This document shows positions 24,608-33,491 of a stretch of 56,456 bases of DNA, piece after piece. The notes beneath the pieces are model-generated. The model saw only the letters and a program-made list of their open reading frames with translations, ran no database searches and was not told the DNA's origin. Each line of letters opens with the position of its first letter. Position 1 is the first letter of the stretch. Position numbers and translations under genes: made by a program. The DNA comes from Erythrobacter sp. SCN 62-14 (lineage in GTDB: Bacteria > Pseudomonadota > Alphaproteobacteria > Sphingomonadales > Sphingomonadaceae), in assembly GCA_001724215.1 (NCBI GenBank), contig MEDW01000004.1, forward strand, positions 1 through 56,456, in the 5' to 3' direction.

Positions 24608-25963
24608 ATGACCGCTCTTTCTGCCAACCGCCGCCAATTGCTGGGCGCGACCTCCAGCGCCTTTGCCGCTTTGCTGGCCAGCGGAGCCATCATCCGCGCC
24701 AGCAGCGCTGCGGCCAGCGGGCAACAAGCGGGGCCATCCTATGGCCCGCTGATCGCAGACCCGGCAGGGCTGATCGATTTGCCGCAAGGCTTCAGCTACC
24801 GCGTGATCTCCAGCCTTGGCGATGGCATGGATGATGGCGGAACAGTGCCCGATCACGCCGACGGGATGGGCTGTTTTGCGCTTCCCGATGGAGAGATCGC
24901 GCTGGTGCGCAACCACGAATTGACCCAGCGCCACGACACAGGCGGACCGATCGCCCATGGCTTTGGCCGCTGCAATGGCGCGATTGTGGCGGGCGGAACC
25001 ACCACTATCGTGCTTGATGCTGAAACGCTGGCCGTCAAACGCCAGTTCCGCAGCCTTGGCGGGACTATTCGCAATTGTTCGGGCGGGATCACCCCTTGGG
25101 GAACATGGCTCACCTGCGAGGAAGCCCCGACCGGGCCGGGCCAGAAATATGGCGAGGGTCTGGAAGTCAATCATGGCTGGGTGTTCGAAGTGCCCGCCAA
25201 TGCCACCGGCCTTGTTAAAGCCGTTCCCTTGCGCGCCATGGGCCGGTTTAATCACGAAGCGGCTTGCATCGATCCCGAAACGGGCATGGTTTATATGACC
25301 GAAGACCGCGACGATGGCGTGATCTATCGCTTTATCCCCGCAGTCCCCGGCGATCTGGTGCAAGGCGGGCGCCTTCAGGCGATGGTGGTCGAAGGACTTG
25401 CCGACACCCGCAACTGGTCCGGCAATCGGCAGGGCGCTGCGATGGACAAGCGGCGCTATTACTCGGTCCGCTGGATTGACCTCGATGATGTCGAAGCGCC
25501 CAAGGACGATCTGCGCCTGCGTGCAGCGGCACAGGGCGCAGCGCTGGTCGCGCGCGGTGAGGGCATTCACATGGGGACAGATGATCTCTTTATCTGTGCC
25601 ACCAGCGGCGGCGCGGCAGGCTTGGGTCAAATCTTCCGCCTTGTGCCGGGGCGCGGGAAGGAGGCCTGCCGCATCGAATTGTTCTTCGAAAGCGAAAGCA
25701 AGGACCAGTTCGATTTCGGCGACAATCTGACTGTTGCACCCAATGGCCATCTGGTGGTGTGCGAGGATCAATACACCGAGGTGGTCGATAATCACCTGCG
25801 CGGCATTACGCCGCAGGGCACAGCCTATCCGCTTGCCCGCCTGCGCTGGCAGACAGAATTTGCCGGCGGGTGCTTTTCGCCTGATGGCAAGACCTTGTTC
25901 GTCAATGTCTATTCACCCACCCGCACGCTTGCGATCACCGGTCCGTGGGAGCGGTTTGGCTAG
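24608..25963 (+). CDS. PhoX-like (DUF839) protein, Tat-exported
   Basis: A 451-residue periplasmic protein with a Tat signal (NRRQLLGATSSAFAALLASG). The mature sequence follows the DUF839/PhoX pattern: ALVRNHELTQR, ITPWGTWLTCEEAPTG, FNHEAACIDPETGMVYMTED, DNLTVAPNGHLVVCEDQ, FAGGCFSPDGKTLFVNV. PhoX phosphatases use iron and calcium instead of zinc (established). It begins 45 bp after DUF3299 with AAGGAA upstream, so it probably belongs to the zinc-responsive operon. It is shorter than classical PhoX and the Cys ligand was not verified, so phosphatase activity is an inference. Confidence 0.75.
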   Translation: MTALSANRRQLLGATSSAFAALLASGAIIRASSAAASGQQAGPSYGPLIADPAGLIDLPQGFSYRVISSLGDGMDDGGTVPDHADGMGCFALPDGEIALVRNHELTQRHDTGGPIAHGFGRCNGAIVAGGTTTIVLDAETLAVKRQFRSLGGTIRNCSGGITPWGTWLTCEEAPTGPGQKYGEGLEVNHGWVFEVPANATGLVKAVPLRAMGRFNHEAACIDPETGMVYMTEDRDDGVIYRFIPAVPGDLVQGGRLQAMVVEGLADTRNWSGNRQGAAMDKRRYYSVRWIDLDDVEAPKDDLRLRAAAQGAALVARGEGIHMGTDDLFICATSGGAAGLGQIFRLVPGRGKEACRIELFFESESKDQFDFGDNLTVAPNGHLVVCEDQYTEVVDNHLRGITPQGTAYPLARLRWQTEFAGGCFSPDGKTLFVNVYSPTRTLAITGPWERFG

Positions 25964-26287
25964 GCCTGCCATGTGCGCGGCAGCGATAAGCCCAGCATAA
26001 TCAGCCGCAACCACCAGCACCATGAGGCTGGATCCTGCAAGCGGTTGGAGGGGAGCGAGCCGGCCATTCCTCCGGGCCATTCGGGCGCGCCATCATGGCG
26101 CGGCGTGACACGACCCTGAAGCTGCGCGATGTTGCGGCTCCTGTCCGCCAACAGGCCCGGTGACACGCGGTGCGCACGCAAGACAACAGATGGGGTATTT
26201 GCCCCACCATGCTTGTCACCATGCGCGCCCTCGCCCAAGGTGGCCTGCCGCTTGCACGCTGAAGGCCCGGCCACAGGAGCACCACCG
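25964..26287. other. Intergenic region before the molybdenum enzyme
   Basis: A 324-bp stretch with no credible gene. I looked for riboswitch landmarks (molybdenum cofactor, cobalamin, TPP) and for a terminator with a T-run and found none. It most likely carries the iorB promoter. Confidence 0.5.
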
Positions 26288-28669
26288 ATGTTGTTGCGCG
26301 ATCTCGGGATCATTCCCGCCCAGAAATCCCCGGTGACAGACGGCGGAAACCGCCCCCATGTCAATCTCAGCCGCCGTGCTTTTGTCGGCGGGGCGGGCCT
26401 GTTTGTGATCGGCGTGACTTTGGCGGGCTGCGACATTTTTCCCGAGCCTGAGATTGACGCCTCCGCCTTTGATCTGCCCGATGCTGGCCCCAGCCCGCTG
26501 ACCGGGGTGAAGGGCGGCGATGCAACGCCGATGCTGTGGATCGCGATTGACAAGGATGGCACGGTGAAAATCACCTGCCACCGCTCGGAAATGGGCCAGC
26601 AGGTCTGGACCTCGATGGCGCAGATCATCGCCGATGAGCTTGAGGCCGAATGGGAGAACGTCCAGATCGTGCAGGCCGAAGGGCACGAACGATACGGCGA
26701 TCAGAACACTGATGGCTCGCGCTCGGTCCGCTTCAATTTCCACCGCTTGCGCGTGGCAGGGGCGGCGATGCGGCAGATGCTGGTGGCGGCGGCTGCGCTC
26801 TATTGGGAACTTCCGGCGGAGAAATGCTCGGCCAAGGGCGGACGTGTCAGCAACACCGAAAACGGCAACACCTTGTCCTATGGCAATCTGGCAGAGCTGG
26901 CCGGGCGGCTGGAAATCCCTGCCGAAGAAGAGATTACGCTCAAATCGCGCAAGGAATGGCGCTATATCAACACCGAGATGCCCTCGTTCACCGTGCCGCG
27001 CTTGGTGAAGGGCGAGGGGACTTTCGGAATTGATGTGCAGCGCCCCGGCATGGTCTATGCGGTGGTTGCTCGCCCGCCGCAGGTGTTTGGCCGGGTGGCG
27101 AGTTTCGATGACGCCAAGGCACGCAAAGTGCCCGGCGTGCTTGGCACGGTGCGCTTGCCCGATGCCAAGCCGCCTGCGCTGTTCCAGCCTTTGGGCGGGG
27201 TCGCCGTGGTGGCGCGCGATACCTGGGCTGCGATCGAAGGTCGCCGCGCGCTGGAGGTGGAGTGGGCTTCGGGGCCCAATGCGGGCTATGATTCCGAGGC
27301 TTACGCCGAACAATTGAAGGCCACTGCCAAGCGCAGCGGCAAGCTGCGCCGCGCGCGCGGCGATGCGCCCGGAGCGCTTGCTTCAGCATCGAAGCGCGTG
27401 GTGGCGGATTACTACACCCCGCATCTCGGCCAGACCCCGATGGAGCCGCCTTGCGCCACCGCGGAATGGACGGGCGACACGCTGGAATGCTGGGCCTCGG
27501 TGCAGGACCCGCAAAGCACACGGGGGGCGCTGGCCGAGGCGCTCGGCATCGACAAGGAGAAGATCACCGTCACCCCGACATGGCTGGGCGGCGCGTTCGG
27601 GCGCAAGTCCAAGCCTGATTTCGTGATCGAAGCGGCATTGATTGCGCGCGAAGTGGGTAAGCCGGTCAAACTCACCTGGACGCGCGAGGATGATGTGCGC
27701 CACGGCTATTACCATTCGGTGAGCGCGCAGCATCTTGAAGGCGGGCTGGCTGCGGATGGCACTTGCACCGCATGGCTGCACCGCACGGTGTTCCCGCCGA
27801 TCAGCTCCACCTTTGATAATTCGGTGACTGATCCCAGCGACGGCGAAATGGGTATGGGGGCCAGCGATGTGCCCTTTGCCGTGCCCAATCTGCGCGTCGA
27901 ATCAGGCAGCGCCAAGGCGCATCTGCGGATTGGCTGGCTGCGTTCGGTTGCCAATATCTACCACGCCTTTGCGGTGCAGAGCTTTGCTGCTGAACTCGCC
28001 CATGCCGCAGGCCGCGATCAAAAGGATTACCTGCTTGATCTGATTGGCCCGGCGCGGCTGGTTGATCCGACTGCGGAGGGCGCGAAATACGGCAATTACG
28101 GAGCCTCGCTGGAGGACTATCCGATCGACACCGCACGGCTTCGTGGGGTTATCGAAAAGGCCGCTGCCATGGCCAAGTGGGGGCGCAAGCTGCCCAAGGG
28201 CCGGGGCCTTGGCATTGCCGCGCATCGCTCCTTCCTCAGCTATGTCGCAACCGTAGTTGAAGTGGAGGTGAGTGCGGACGGCGCGCTGCGCATTCCCGGC
28301 GTGTGGGTGGCGGTGGATGCCGGCACCGTCATCAACCCGCGCCATGTCCGCGCGCAAATGGAAGGGGGCACGATTTATGGCCTCTCGAACGCGCTTTACG
28401 GAGCAATAACGGCCAAGAACGGCGCGGTGGTGCAGGATAATTTCCCAAGTTGGCGGCTGATGCGGATGGAGGAGGCGCCGCGCGCTTTTGAGGTGGAGAT
28501 CATCCCCTCAGACGCCCCGCCCGGAGGTGTGGGCGAACCCGGCACGCCGCCTGCCGCGCCTGCGCTTGCCAATGCGATCTTTGCCGCCACTGGCCACCGC
28601 CTGCGCACGCTCCCGCTGATCGGGCCGGACGCAAACAAACTCACACTGCCAGCCGCCACGAGCGCCTAA
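26288..28669 (+). CDS. IorB-type molybdopterin subunit (isoquinoline 1-oxidoreductase beta / aldehyde oxidase), Tat-exported
   Basis: A 793-residue large subunit of a periplasmic xanthine-oxidase-family enzyme. The Tat motif [10 protein letters not shown] is followed by a hydrophobic stretch ending in a Cys. Mo-cofactor segments include [19 protein letters not shown] and [20 protein letters not shown]; the catalytic Glu lies in [20 protein letters not shown]. The ATG at 26288 follows a GGAG. The small Fe-S subunit gene starts 15 bp later; no FAD subunit is present, so electrons probably go to a cytochrome, as in IorAB-like enzymes. The substrate (aldehyde or N-heterocycle) cannot be told. Confidence 0.88.
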   Translation: MLLRDLGIIPAQKSPVTDGGNRPHVNLSRRAFVGGAGLFVIGVTLAGCDIFPEPEIDASAFDLPDAGPSPLTGVKGGDATPMLWIAIDKDGTVKITCHRSEMGQQVWTSMAQIIADELEAEWENVQIVQAEGHERYGDQNTDGSRSVRFNFHRLRVAGAAMRQMLVAAAALYWELPAEKCSAKGGRVSNTENGNTLSYGNLAELAGRLEIPAEEEITLKSRKEWRYINTEMPSFTVPRLVKGEGTFGIDVQRPGMVYAVVARPPQVFGRVASFDDAKARKVPGVLGTVRLPDAKPPALFQPLGGVAVVARDTWAAIEGRRALEVEWASGPNAGYDSEAYAEQLKATAKRSGKLRRARGDAPGALASASKRVVADYYTPHLGQTPMEPPCATAEWTGDTLECWASVQDPQSTRGALAEALGIDKEKITVTPTWLGGAFGRKSKPDFVIEAALIAREVGKPVKLTWTREDDVRHGYYHSVSAQHLEGGLAADGTCTAWLHRTVFPPISSTFDNSVTDPSDGEMGMGASDVPFAVPNLRVESGSAKAHLRIGWLRSVANIYHAFAVQSFAAELAHAAGRDQKDYLLDLIGPARLVDPTAEGAKYGNYGASLEDYPIDTARLRGVIEKAAAMAKWGRKLPKGRGLGIAAHRSFLSYVATVVEVEVSADGALRIPGVWVAVDAGTVINPRHVRAQMEGGTIYGLSNALYGAITAKNGAVVQDNFPSWRLMRMEEAPRAFEVEIIPSDAPPGGVGEPGTPPAAPALANAIFAATGHRLRTLPLIGPDANKLTLPAATSA

Positions 28670-28684
28670 AATAGGGGACAGGAC

Positions 28685-29140
28685 ATGGCGATTACTCTCA
28701 AAATCAACGGCCAATCCCAAGAGGTTGATGCCGCCCCCGGCACGCCTTTGCTGTGGGTGCTGCGCGATCATCTGGGGATGACCGGCACGAAATTCGGCTG
28801 CGGCGCGGCGCAATGCGGGGCCTGCACGGTGCATGTCGATGGTGAACTGACGCGCGCCTGCGTTACCCCTCACGACAGCCTTGATGGCGCGGCGATCACC
28901 ACCATCGAAGGCGTCGAGGGGCGCGCAGCAGACGCGATCCGCAAGGCGTGGGTTGCCAATGATGTGCCGCAATGCGGCTATTGCCAATCGGGCCAGATCA
29001 TGGCCGCCGCCGCCCTGCTGCGCGACAATCCCAAGCCCGATGACGCCGCGATTGATGCGGCGATGAGCGGCAATCTGTGCCGCTGCGCCACCTATATGAG
29101 CATCCGGCGCGCCATCAAGGAGGCGGCCACGACACTTTGA
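28685..29140 (+). CDS. IorA-type [2Fe-2S] subunit
   Basis: A 151-residue iron-sulfur subunit of the enzyme above. The plant-type [2Fe-2S] cluster motif is GCGAAQCGACTVHVDG and the second cluster is QCGYCQSGQIM with GNLCRCATYMSIRRAI. It has no Tat signal of its own, as is usual: the complex is exported with the large subunit. A strong GGGGAC ribosome site precedes the ATG. Confidence 0.92.
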   Translation: MAITLKINGQSQEVDAAPGTPLLWVLRDHLGMTGTKFGCGAAQCGACTVHVDGELTRACVTPHDSLDGAAITTIEGVEGRAADAIRKAWVANDVPQCGYCQSGQIMAAAALLRDNPKPDDAAIDAAMSGNLCRCATYMSIRRAIKEAATTL

Positions 29141-29275
29141 CCACACACGGCCCGCTCTGCTGAAAAGCTGCAAGTGGGGGCTTTACGGGCGCGCGGAATG
29201 GCCCGATGGTGGCGGCAAGACTTAACCAAAAATGGGCTGCTCGACTGAGAGCGGCCCAATGGGAACGGATAACTG

Positions 29276-30784
29276 ATGGCGCACCCCGCAATGCCCGCCG
29301 CCGTGGCGGGCGTGACCGCTGCCAATGAAGGTTTTGGCACGCCCGGCTACCGCGCCTATGTGCTGGGCGCCCTGCTGGTCGTTTACATCTTCAACTTCAT
29401 CGATCGCACCATCGTCAACATCCTGACCGAACCCATCAAACTGAGTTTCGGGCTGGAAGATTGGCAGATGGGGCTCTTGGGCGGCCCGGCCTTTGCGGTG
29501 CTTTACACCTTCCTCGGCATCCCGATTGCACGGCTCGCCGAGAGGTATAACCGCGTGCTCATCATCGCTGCGGCGGTGGCGGTGTGGAGCCTGTTCACCG
29601 CCCTGTGCGGATTTGCCGCCTCGTTTCTGGCATTGTTCCTGTTCCGCGTCGGGGTGAGCATTGGCGAGGCCGGCTGCACCCCGCCTGCGCAATCGCTGAT
29701 TGCTGATTATTTCGTGCCCGCACGCCGCGCCACGGCGGTGTCGGTCTATGCGCTGGGCGTGCCTTTGGGGGGGATGCTGGCCTCGATCTTTGGTGGGCAA
29801 TTGGCAGGGCTGGATGGCGCGGCATTTGGCGCGTGGATTGGCAGCATTGGGCTTGGCGGATTGTTCGGCGATCTGGATTGGTCGCAAGTCGAAGGCTGGC
29901 GCGTGGCCTTTGTCGTGGTGGGCCTGCCGGGAGTGATCCTGTCGTTGATCGTGTGGCGATCGGTGCGCGAGCCGCCGCGCGGCTACACCGATCCCGCCGC
30001 GCTGCAAGGGCTGGAACGCGCCAGTTTCACCGATGCATTGCGCGTGCTGATCAAAAAGCCCGCCTATCGCCATGTGGTGATCGGTGCGACGATTGCCTCT
30101 TTCGTGGGCTATGGCATCGGGCAGTTCACCACCTCCTTCCTGATCCGCAGCCATTCGCTCACCATCGCTCAGGCATCGCTGTTGTTCGGGATTATTCTGG
30201 GGGTGATGGCCGGCTTGGGCGTGTTCAGTTCGGGATGGCTCGCTGATCGCCTGTCTAAGCGTTATCCGCGGGCGCTTTCTTGGTTACCTGCGGTTGGCAT
30301 GGGGCTGTCGGTTCCGCTTTATGTGTTTGGCTTTATGGCTGAAAGCCTGTGGTGGGCGATGCCGCCGCTGATGATCGCCGCGATGATCCACTATTTCTAT
30401 CTCGGGCCAATGTATGCGGTTTCGGGCGGCGTGGTGGATAGCCGGATGCGCGCAACCGCCGTTGCGATCACGCTGTTTGTGGTGAACTTGCTGGGATATG
30501 GCCTAGGCCCGCTGGTGATCGGGATCCTGTCGACCGCGCTCAAATCGCTGTTTCTGGTGCAGGCCGAGGCCGGTCTGACACTGGAAATGTGCAAGACGCT
30601 TGCTGGCATGGCGCAGGCTGATCCGGCGCGGCTTGCCGCTTGCGCATCGGCCGATGCCGACGGGCTGCGCTGGTCGATCGTGATTTTCGCTTTTGGCTAT
30701 GGCTGGGCAGCGCTCCACTATCTGCTCGCCGGGCGCACGCTGCTCAGCGACATGGTGGCCTATCAGGAGGTGAAGCCCGCGTAA
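29276..30784 (+). CDS. MFS transporter (spinster-like)
   Basis: A 502-residue transporter with twelve predicted helices. The spinster-type start VYIFNFIDRTIVNILTEPIK and the MFS loop GIPIARLAERYNR are clear, along with SIGEAGCTPPAQSLIADYF and the second-half loop SGWLADRLSKRYPR. An extra polar stretch (about residues 435-465) lies before the last helix. Substrates of this subfamily range over small organic acids and lipids; none can be assigned. It may serve the neighbouring lactate genes or the molybdenum enzyme. Confidence 0.85.
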   Translation: MAHPAMPAAVAGVTAANEGFGTPGYRAYVLGALLVVYIFNFIDRTIVNILTEPIKLSFGLEDWQMGLLGGPAFAVLYTFLGIPIARLAERYNRVLIIAAAVAVWSLFTALCGFAASFLALFLFRVGVSIGEAGCTPPAQSLIADYFVPARRATAVSVYALGVPLGGMLASIFGGQLAGLDGAAFGAWIGSIGLGGLFGDLDWSQVEGWRVAFVVVGLPGVILSLIVWRSVREPPRGYTDPAALQGLERASFTDALRVLIKKPAYRHVVIGATIASFVGYGIGQFTTSFLIRSHSLTIAQASLLFGIILGVMAGLGVFSSGWLADRLSKRYPRALSWLPAVGMGLSVPLYVFGFMAESLWWAMPPLMIAAMIHYFYLGPMYAVSGGVVDSRMRATAVAITLFVVNLLGYGLGPLVIGILSTALKSLFLVQAEAGLTLEMCKTLAGMAQADPARLAACASADADGLRWSIVIFAFGYGWAALHYLLAGRTLLSDMVAYQEVKPA

Positions 30785-30870
30785 CCGGAACCTGCTGCAC
30801 ACCCCCTTGCTGCCAAAGGTAAAGCGCCGCATGGTTGCGCCCTGCCTATCAATCGCACGGGAGCCCAGCG

Positions 30871-31881
30871 ATGCACACCGCGGTGTTCAGCACCAAACCC
30901 TATGACCGCGCTTTTCTTGAAGCGGCCAATCATGCTCTGGCGCCGGGCCATGATCTGCGTTTTATCGAGGTGCGCCTCGCGGCGGATACTGCGGCGCTGG
31001 CGGCCGGTGCCGAAGCGGTGTGTCTGTTCGTGAATGATGTGGCAGACCGCGCGGTGCTTGAGGCGCTGAATGCGGCGGGCGTGCGGCTGATTGCGCTGCG
31101 CTGTGCAGGCTTCAACAATGTCGATCTGGTCGCAGCCGAGGAATTGGGCATCGCGGTGGCACGCGTTCCCGCCTATTCGCCCGAAGCCGTGGCCGAGCAC
31201 ACCGCTGCGCTGATTCTCACTCTCAACCGCAAGACCCACCGGGCCTTTAACCGCGTGCGCGAGGGCAATTTCGAGCTTGATGGCTTGATCGGCTTTGATC
31301 TCAAGGGCCGCACCGTCGGCGTGGTTGGGACAGGCAAGATCGGGCTCGCCTTTGCCCGGATCATGCGCGGGTTTGGCTGCGAGGTTGTGGGCTGCGATCC
31401 GTTCCCCAGCGACGAATTCACCGCAATCGGCGCGCGCTACGCATCATGGGATGACGTGATCGAAACCTGCGACATCATCAGTCTGCATTGCCCGCTGACC
31501 CCTAAGACGCATCATCTGGTAAATGGGGCGGCGATTGCACGGATGAAGCAGGGGGTCATGCTGATCAACACCGGGCGCGGCGCTTTGGTGGATACAGCCG
31601 CGCTGATCGCGGGATTGAAGCGCGGGCAAATCGGCCATGTCGGGCTTGATGTCTATGAGGAGGAGGGCGATCTGTTCTTTGAAAACCTCTCCGATCAGAT
31701 CATTCAGGATGATGTCTTTGCCCGCCTCATGACCTTCCCCAATGTGTTGGTGACAGGCCATCAGGCTTTCTTCACCGCTGAGGCGATGGAGGCGATTGCC
31801 AGCACCACCATTGCCAATCTCACGGCCTTTGCGACCACAGGCACGCCGGCGCATCCGGTGTCGCGCGCGCTGCTGGCTTAG
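30871..31881 (+). CDS. D-2-hydroxyacid (D-lactate) dehydrogenase, NAD-dependent
   Basis: A 336-residue LdhA-like enzyme. The N-terminus MHTAVFSTKPYDRAFLE is typical. The nucleotide-binding motif is VGVVGTGKIGLAFARIM. Catalytic residues sit in IALRCAGFNNVDL (Arg), GLDVYEEEG (Glu) and VLVTGHQAFFT (His). The start at 30871 has a GGGAG upstream. It converts pyruvate and D-lactate in the cytosol. The lactate permease gene follows after 14 bp, so together they probably handle lactate uptake or release. Confidence 0.9.
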   Translation: MHTAVFSTKPYDRAFLEAANHALAPGHDLRFIEVRLAADTAALAAGAEAVCLFVNDVADRAVLEALNAAGVRLIALRCAGFNNVDLVAAEELGIAVARVPAYSPEAVAEHTAALILTLNRKTHRAFNRVREGNFELDGLIGFDLKGRTVGVVGTGKIGLAFARIMRGFGCEVVGCDPFPSDEFTAIGARYASWDDVIETCDIISLHCPLTPKTHHLVNGAAIARMKQGVMLINTGRGALVDTAALIAGLKRGQIGHVGLDVYEEEGDLFFENLSDQIIQDDVFARLMTFPNVLVTGHQAFFTAEAMEAIASTTIANLTAFATTGTPAHPVSRALLA

Positions 31882-31895
31882 GCGGCAGAACCGGG

Positions 31896-33302
31896 ATGAA
31901 CGCCCTGCTGGCGTTCTTGCCGCTGGGTGTGCTGCTCGGCCTGATGGCAGGCCTCGGCTGGTCAGCGGCGCGCGCCGGGCTGCTGGCGGCGGGCGTGGCT
32001 GCATGGGTGATGGTGGCAGGCGGTTTTGTGCCGGCTGCACCCGAGGCCGCGCTGGTGTTGACGGGCAGTGCGTTGGAGGCGGCGTTCACCACGGCGCTCA
32101 TCCTGCTGATTGTCTATCCTGCGCTTGCCCTGCACGAGGTGCAGGCCCGTTCGGGCGCGGTGGCGGTGCTGGCTGAATGGCTCACGGCGCTTTCGGCCCG
32201 GCGCGAGGTGGCAGGGCTGGTGCTGGCATGGTTTTTCGCGCTGCTGCTTGAAGGCGCAGCCGGGTTCGGAACGCCGGTCGCGCTGGTGGCGCCGATGCTG
32301 GTGGCGCTGGGCTTTGCGCCCGAACGCGCCCTGATGATGGCGCTGATCGGCCATGCGGCGGGCGTGTCCTTTGGCGCAGCGGGCATTCCGATGGTGCCGC
32401 TGCTGGCAGCCTACAGCGCCGAGCCGCAAGTGCTCGGCGGGCTGATTATGCTGCTTCACGCCATCTTGGGCTGGGCCTTGGCCGGATTGGTGTGGCGTCT
32501 GGCGGCGGCTGATACGGCGAGCCGATCATCCGGCTGGTGGGCGCTGGCGGCGCTGCTGTTTCTGGCCCCGGCATGGCTGCTTGCGCGGTTTGTCGGACCG
32601 GAATTGCCGACCTTGGGCGGCGCGGCGATTGGCCTTGCAGGCTTTGTCGCAGCGCTGCGCTGGCATGGCGGGGGCGCCGCCACTGCGCCCGTGCCAATGG
32701 GCACAGCGGCAGCAGCGGTGTTTCCCTATGCCCTGTTGCTGGCGCTGATTGTGCTCACACGGCTTGTCATGCCGCTGGGTGTAGCGCTGCAATCTTTCAG
32801 CCTTGAATGGCAGCTTGCAGGCCAGTTTTCCGGGTCAGTGCAGCCGTTTTATCACCCCGGCACGATGCTGCTCGTGGTGCTGGGCCTCACCGCGTTGCTG
32901 AACCGCGCCAAACGCCGCCATCTGCCCCCAGCGCTCGCCAGCGCGGGCCGCCGCTTGCCGCAAGTGGCGCTCGCTCTGTTCGCTGCGCTGCTGCTTGCGC
33001 GCATCATGGTGCATGGCGGGATGATCGACGGCCTTGCCGCAAACGCCGCACCGCTGCTCGGCGCGGCATGGGTGGTGGCGGCGCCGCTCATCGGTGCGCT
33101 GGGCTCTTTCATCACCGGCTCTGCCACGGCCTCCAACATCCTGTTTGCCGAATTGCAGGTAGCCGGCGCGAGGGCTGCGGGGCTTGATCCGGTGCACGCG
33201 CTTGCCGGGCAAGGTTTTGGCGCAGCCATCGGCAATATCATCGCCCCGCAGAATATCGTGGCAGGCGCAGCGACGATCGCCTTGTGGCGCGCGAAGGGGT
33301 GA
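31896..33302 (+). CDS. lldP: Lactate permease (LctP family), apparent C-terminal frameshift
   Basis: A 468-residue carrier with about 13 helices. Family landmarks: LEGAAGFGTPVALVAPMLV, GHAAGVSFGAAGIPMVPLL, GALGSFITGSATASNILF and GFGAAIGNIIAPQNIVAGAA. It imports lactate (also glycolate in some members) with protons. The frame stops at WRAKG. The next frame continues VILRRMLPLCAAYAALGGAL to a stop at 33379, which looks like the expected last helix, so one G seems missing in the run at 33296-33299. Without it the last helix is lost. Confidence 0.85.
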   Translation: MNALLAFLPLGVLLGLMAGLGWSAARAGLLAAGVAAWVMVAGGFVPAAPEAALVLTGSALEAAFTTALILLIVYPALALHEVQARSGAVAVLAEWLTALSARREVAGLVLAWFFALLLEGAAGFGTPVALVAPMLVALGFAPERALMMALIGHAAGVSFGAAGIPMVPLLAAYSAEPQVLGGLIMLLHAILGWALAGLVWRLAAADTASRSSGWWALAALLFLAPAWLLARFVGPELPTLGGAAIGLAGFVAALRWHGGGAATAPVPMGTAAAAVFPYALLLALIVLTRLVMPLGVALQSFSLEWQLAGQFSGSVQPFYHPGTMLLVVLGLTALLNRAKRRHLPPALASAGRRLPQVALALFAALLLARIMVHGGMIDGLAANAAPLLGAAWVVAAPLIGALGSFITGSATASNILFAELQVAGARAAGLDPVHALAGQGFGAAIGNIIAPQNIVAGAATIALWRAKG

Positions 33303-33415
33303 TCCTGCGCCGGATGCTGCCGCTGTGCGCGGCCTATGCTGCGCTGGGCGGTGCGCTTTTGTGGGGGGGCAGCCGCTAGGCTTTGCCGCTGGCTGGCAAA
33401 TCAGCCCATCCCCCG

Positions 33416-33474
33416 CAGCACAAAGGGCCGGTTACCGCGCGGGCAAACCCGCGGCGGCAACCGGCCCTGTGCTG
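33416..33474. terminator. Long hairpin between convergent lldP and TonB receptor genes
   Basis: CAGCAC...GGGCCGGTT...CGGG-caaa-CCCG...AACCGGCCC...GTGCTG, an interrupted stem of about 25 bp. It lacks a T-run but its position between convergent genes suggests a bidirectional terminator. Confidence 0.65.
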
Positions 33475-33491
33475 TGATCCCGAGCGGTCTA

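Noticed and set aside
25964-26287. Possible riboswitch before the molybdenum enzyme genes
   Set aside because: I could not find the conserved core of any riboswitch class by eye; claiming one would be unsupported.
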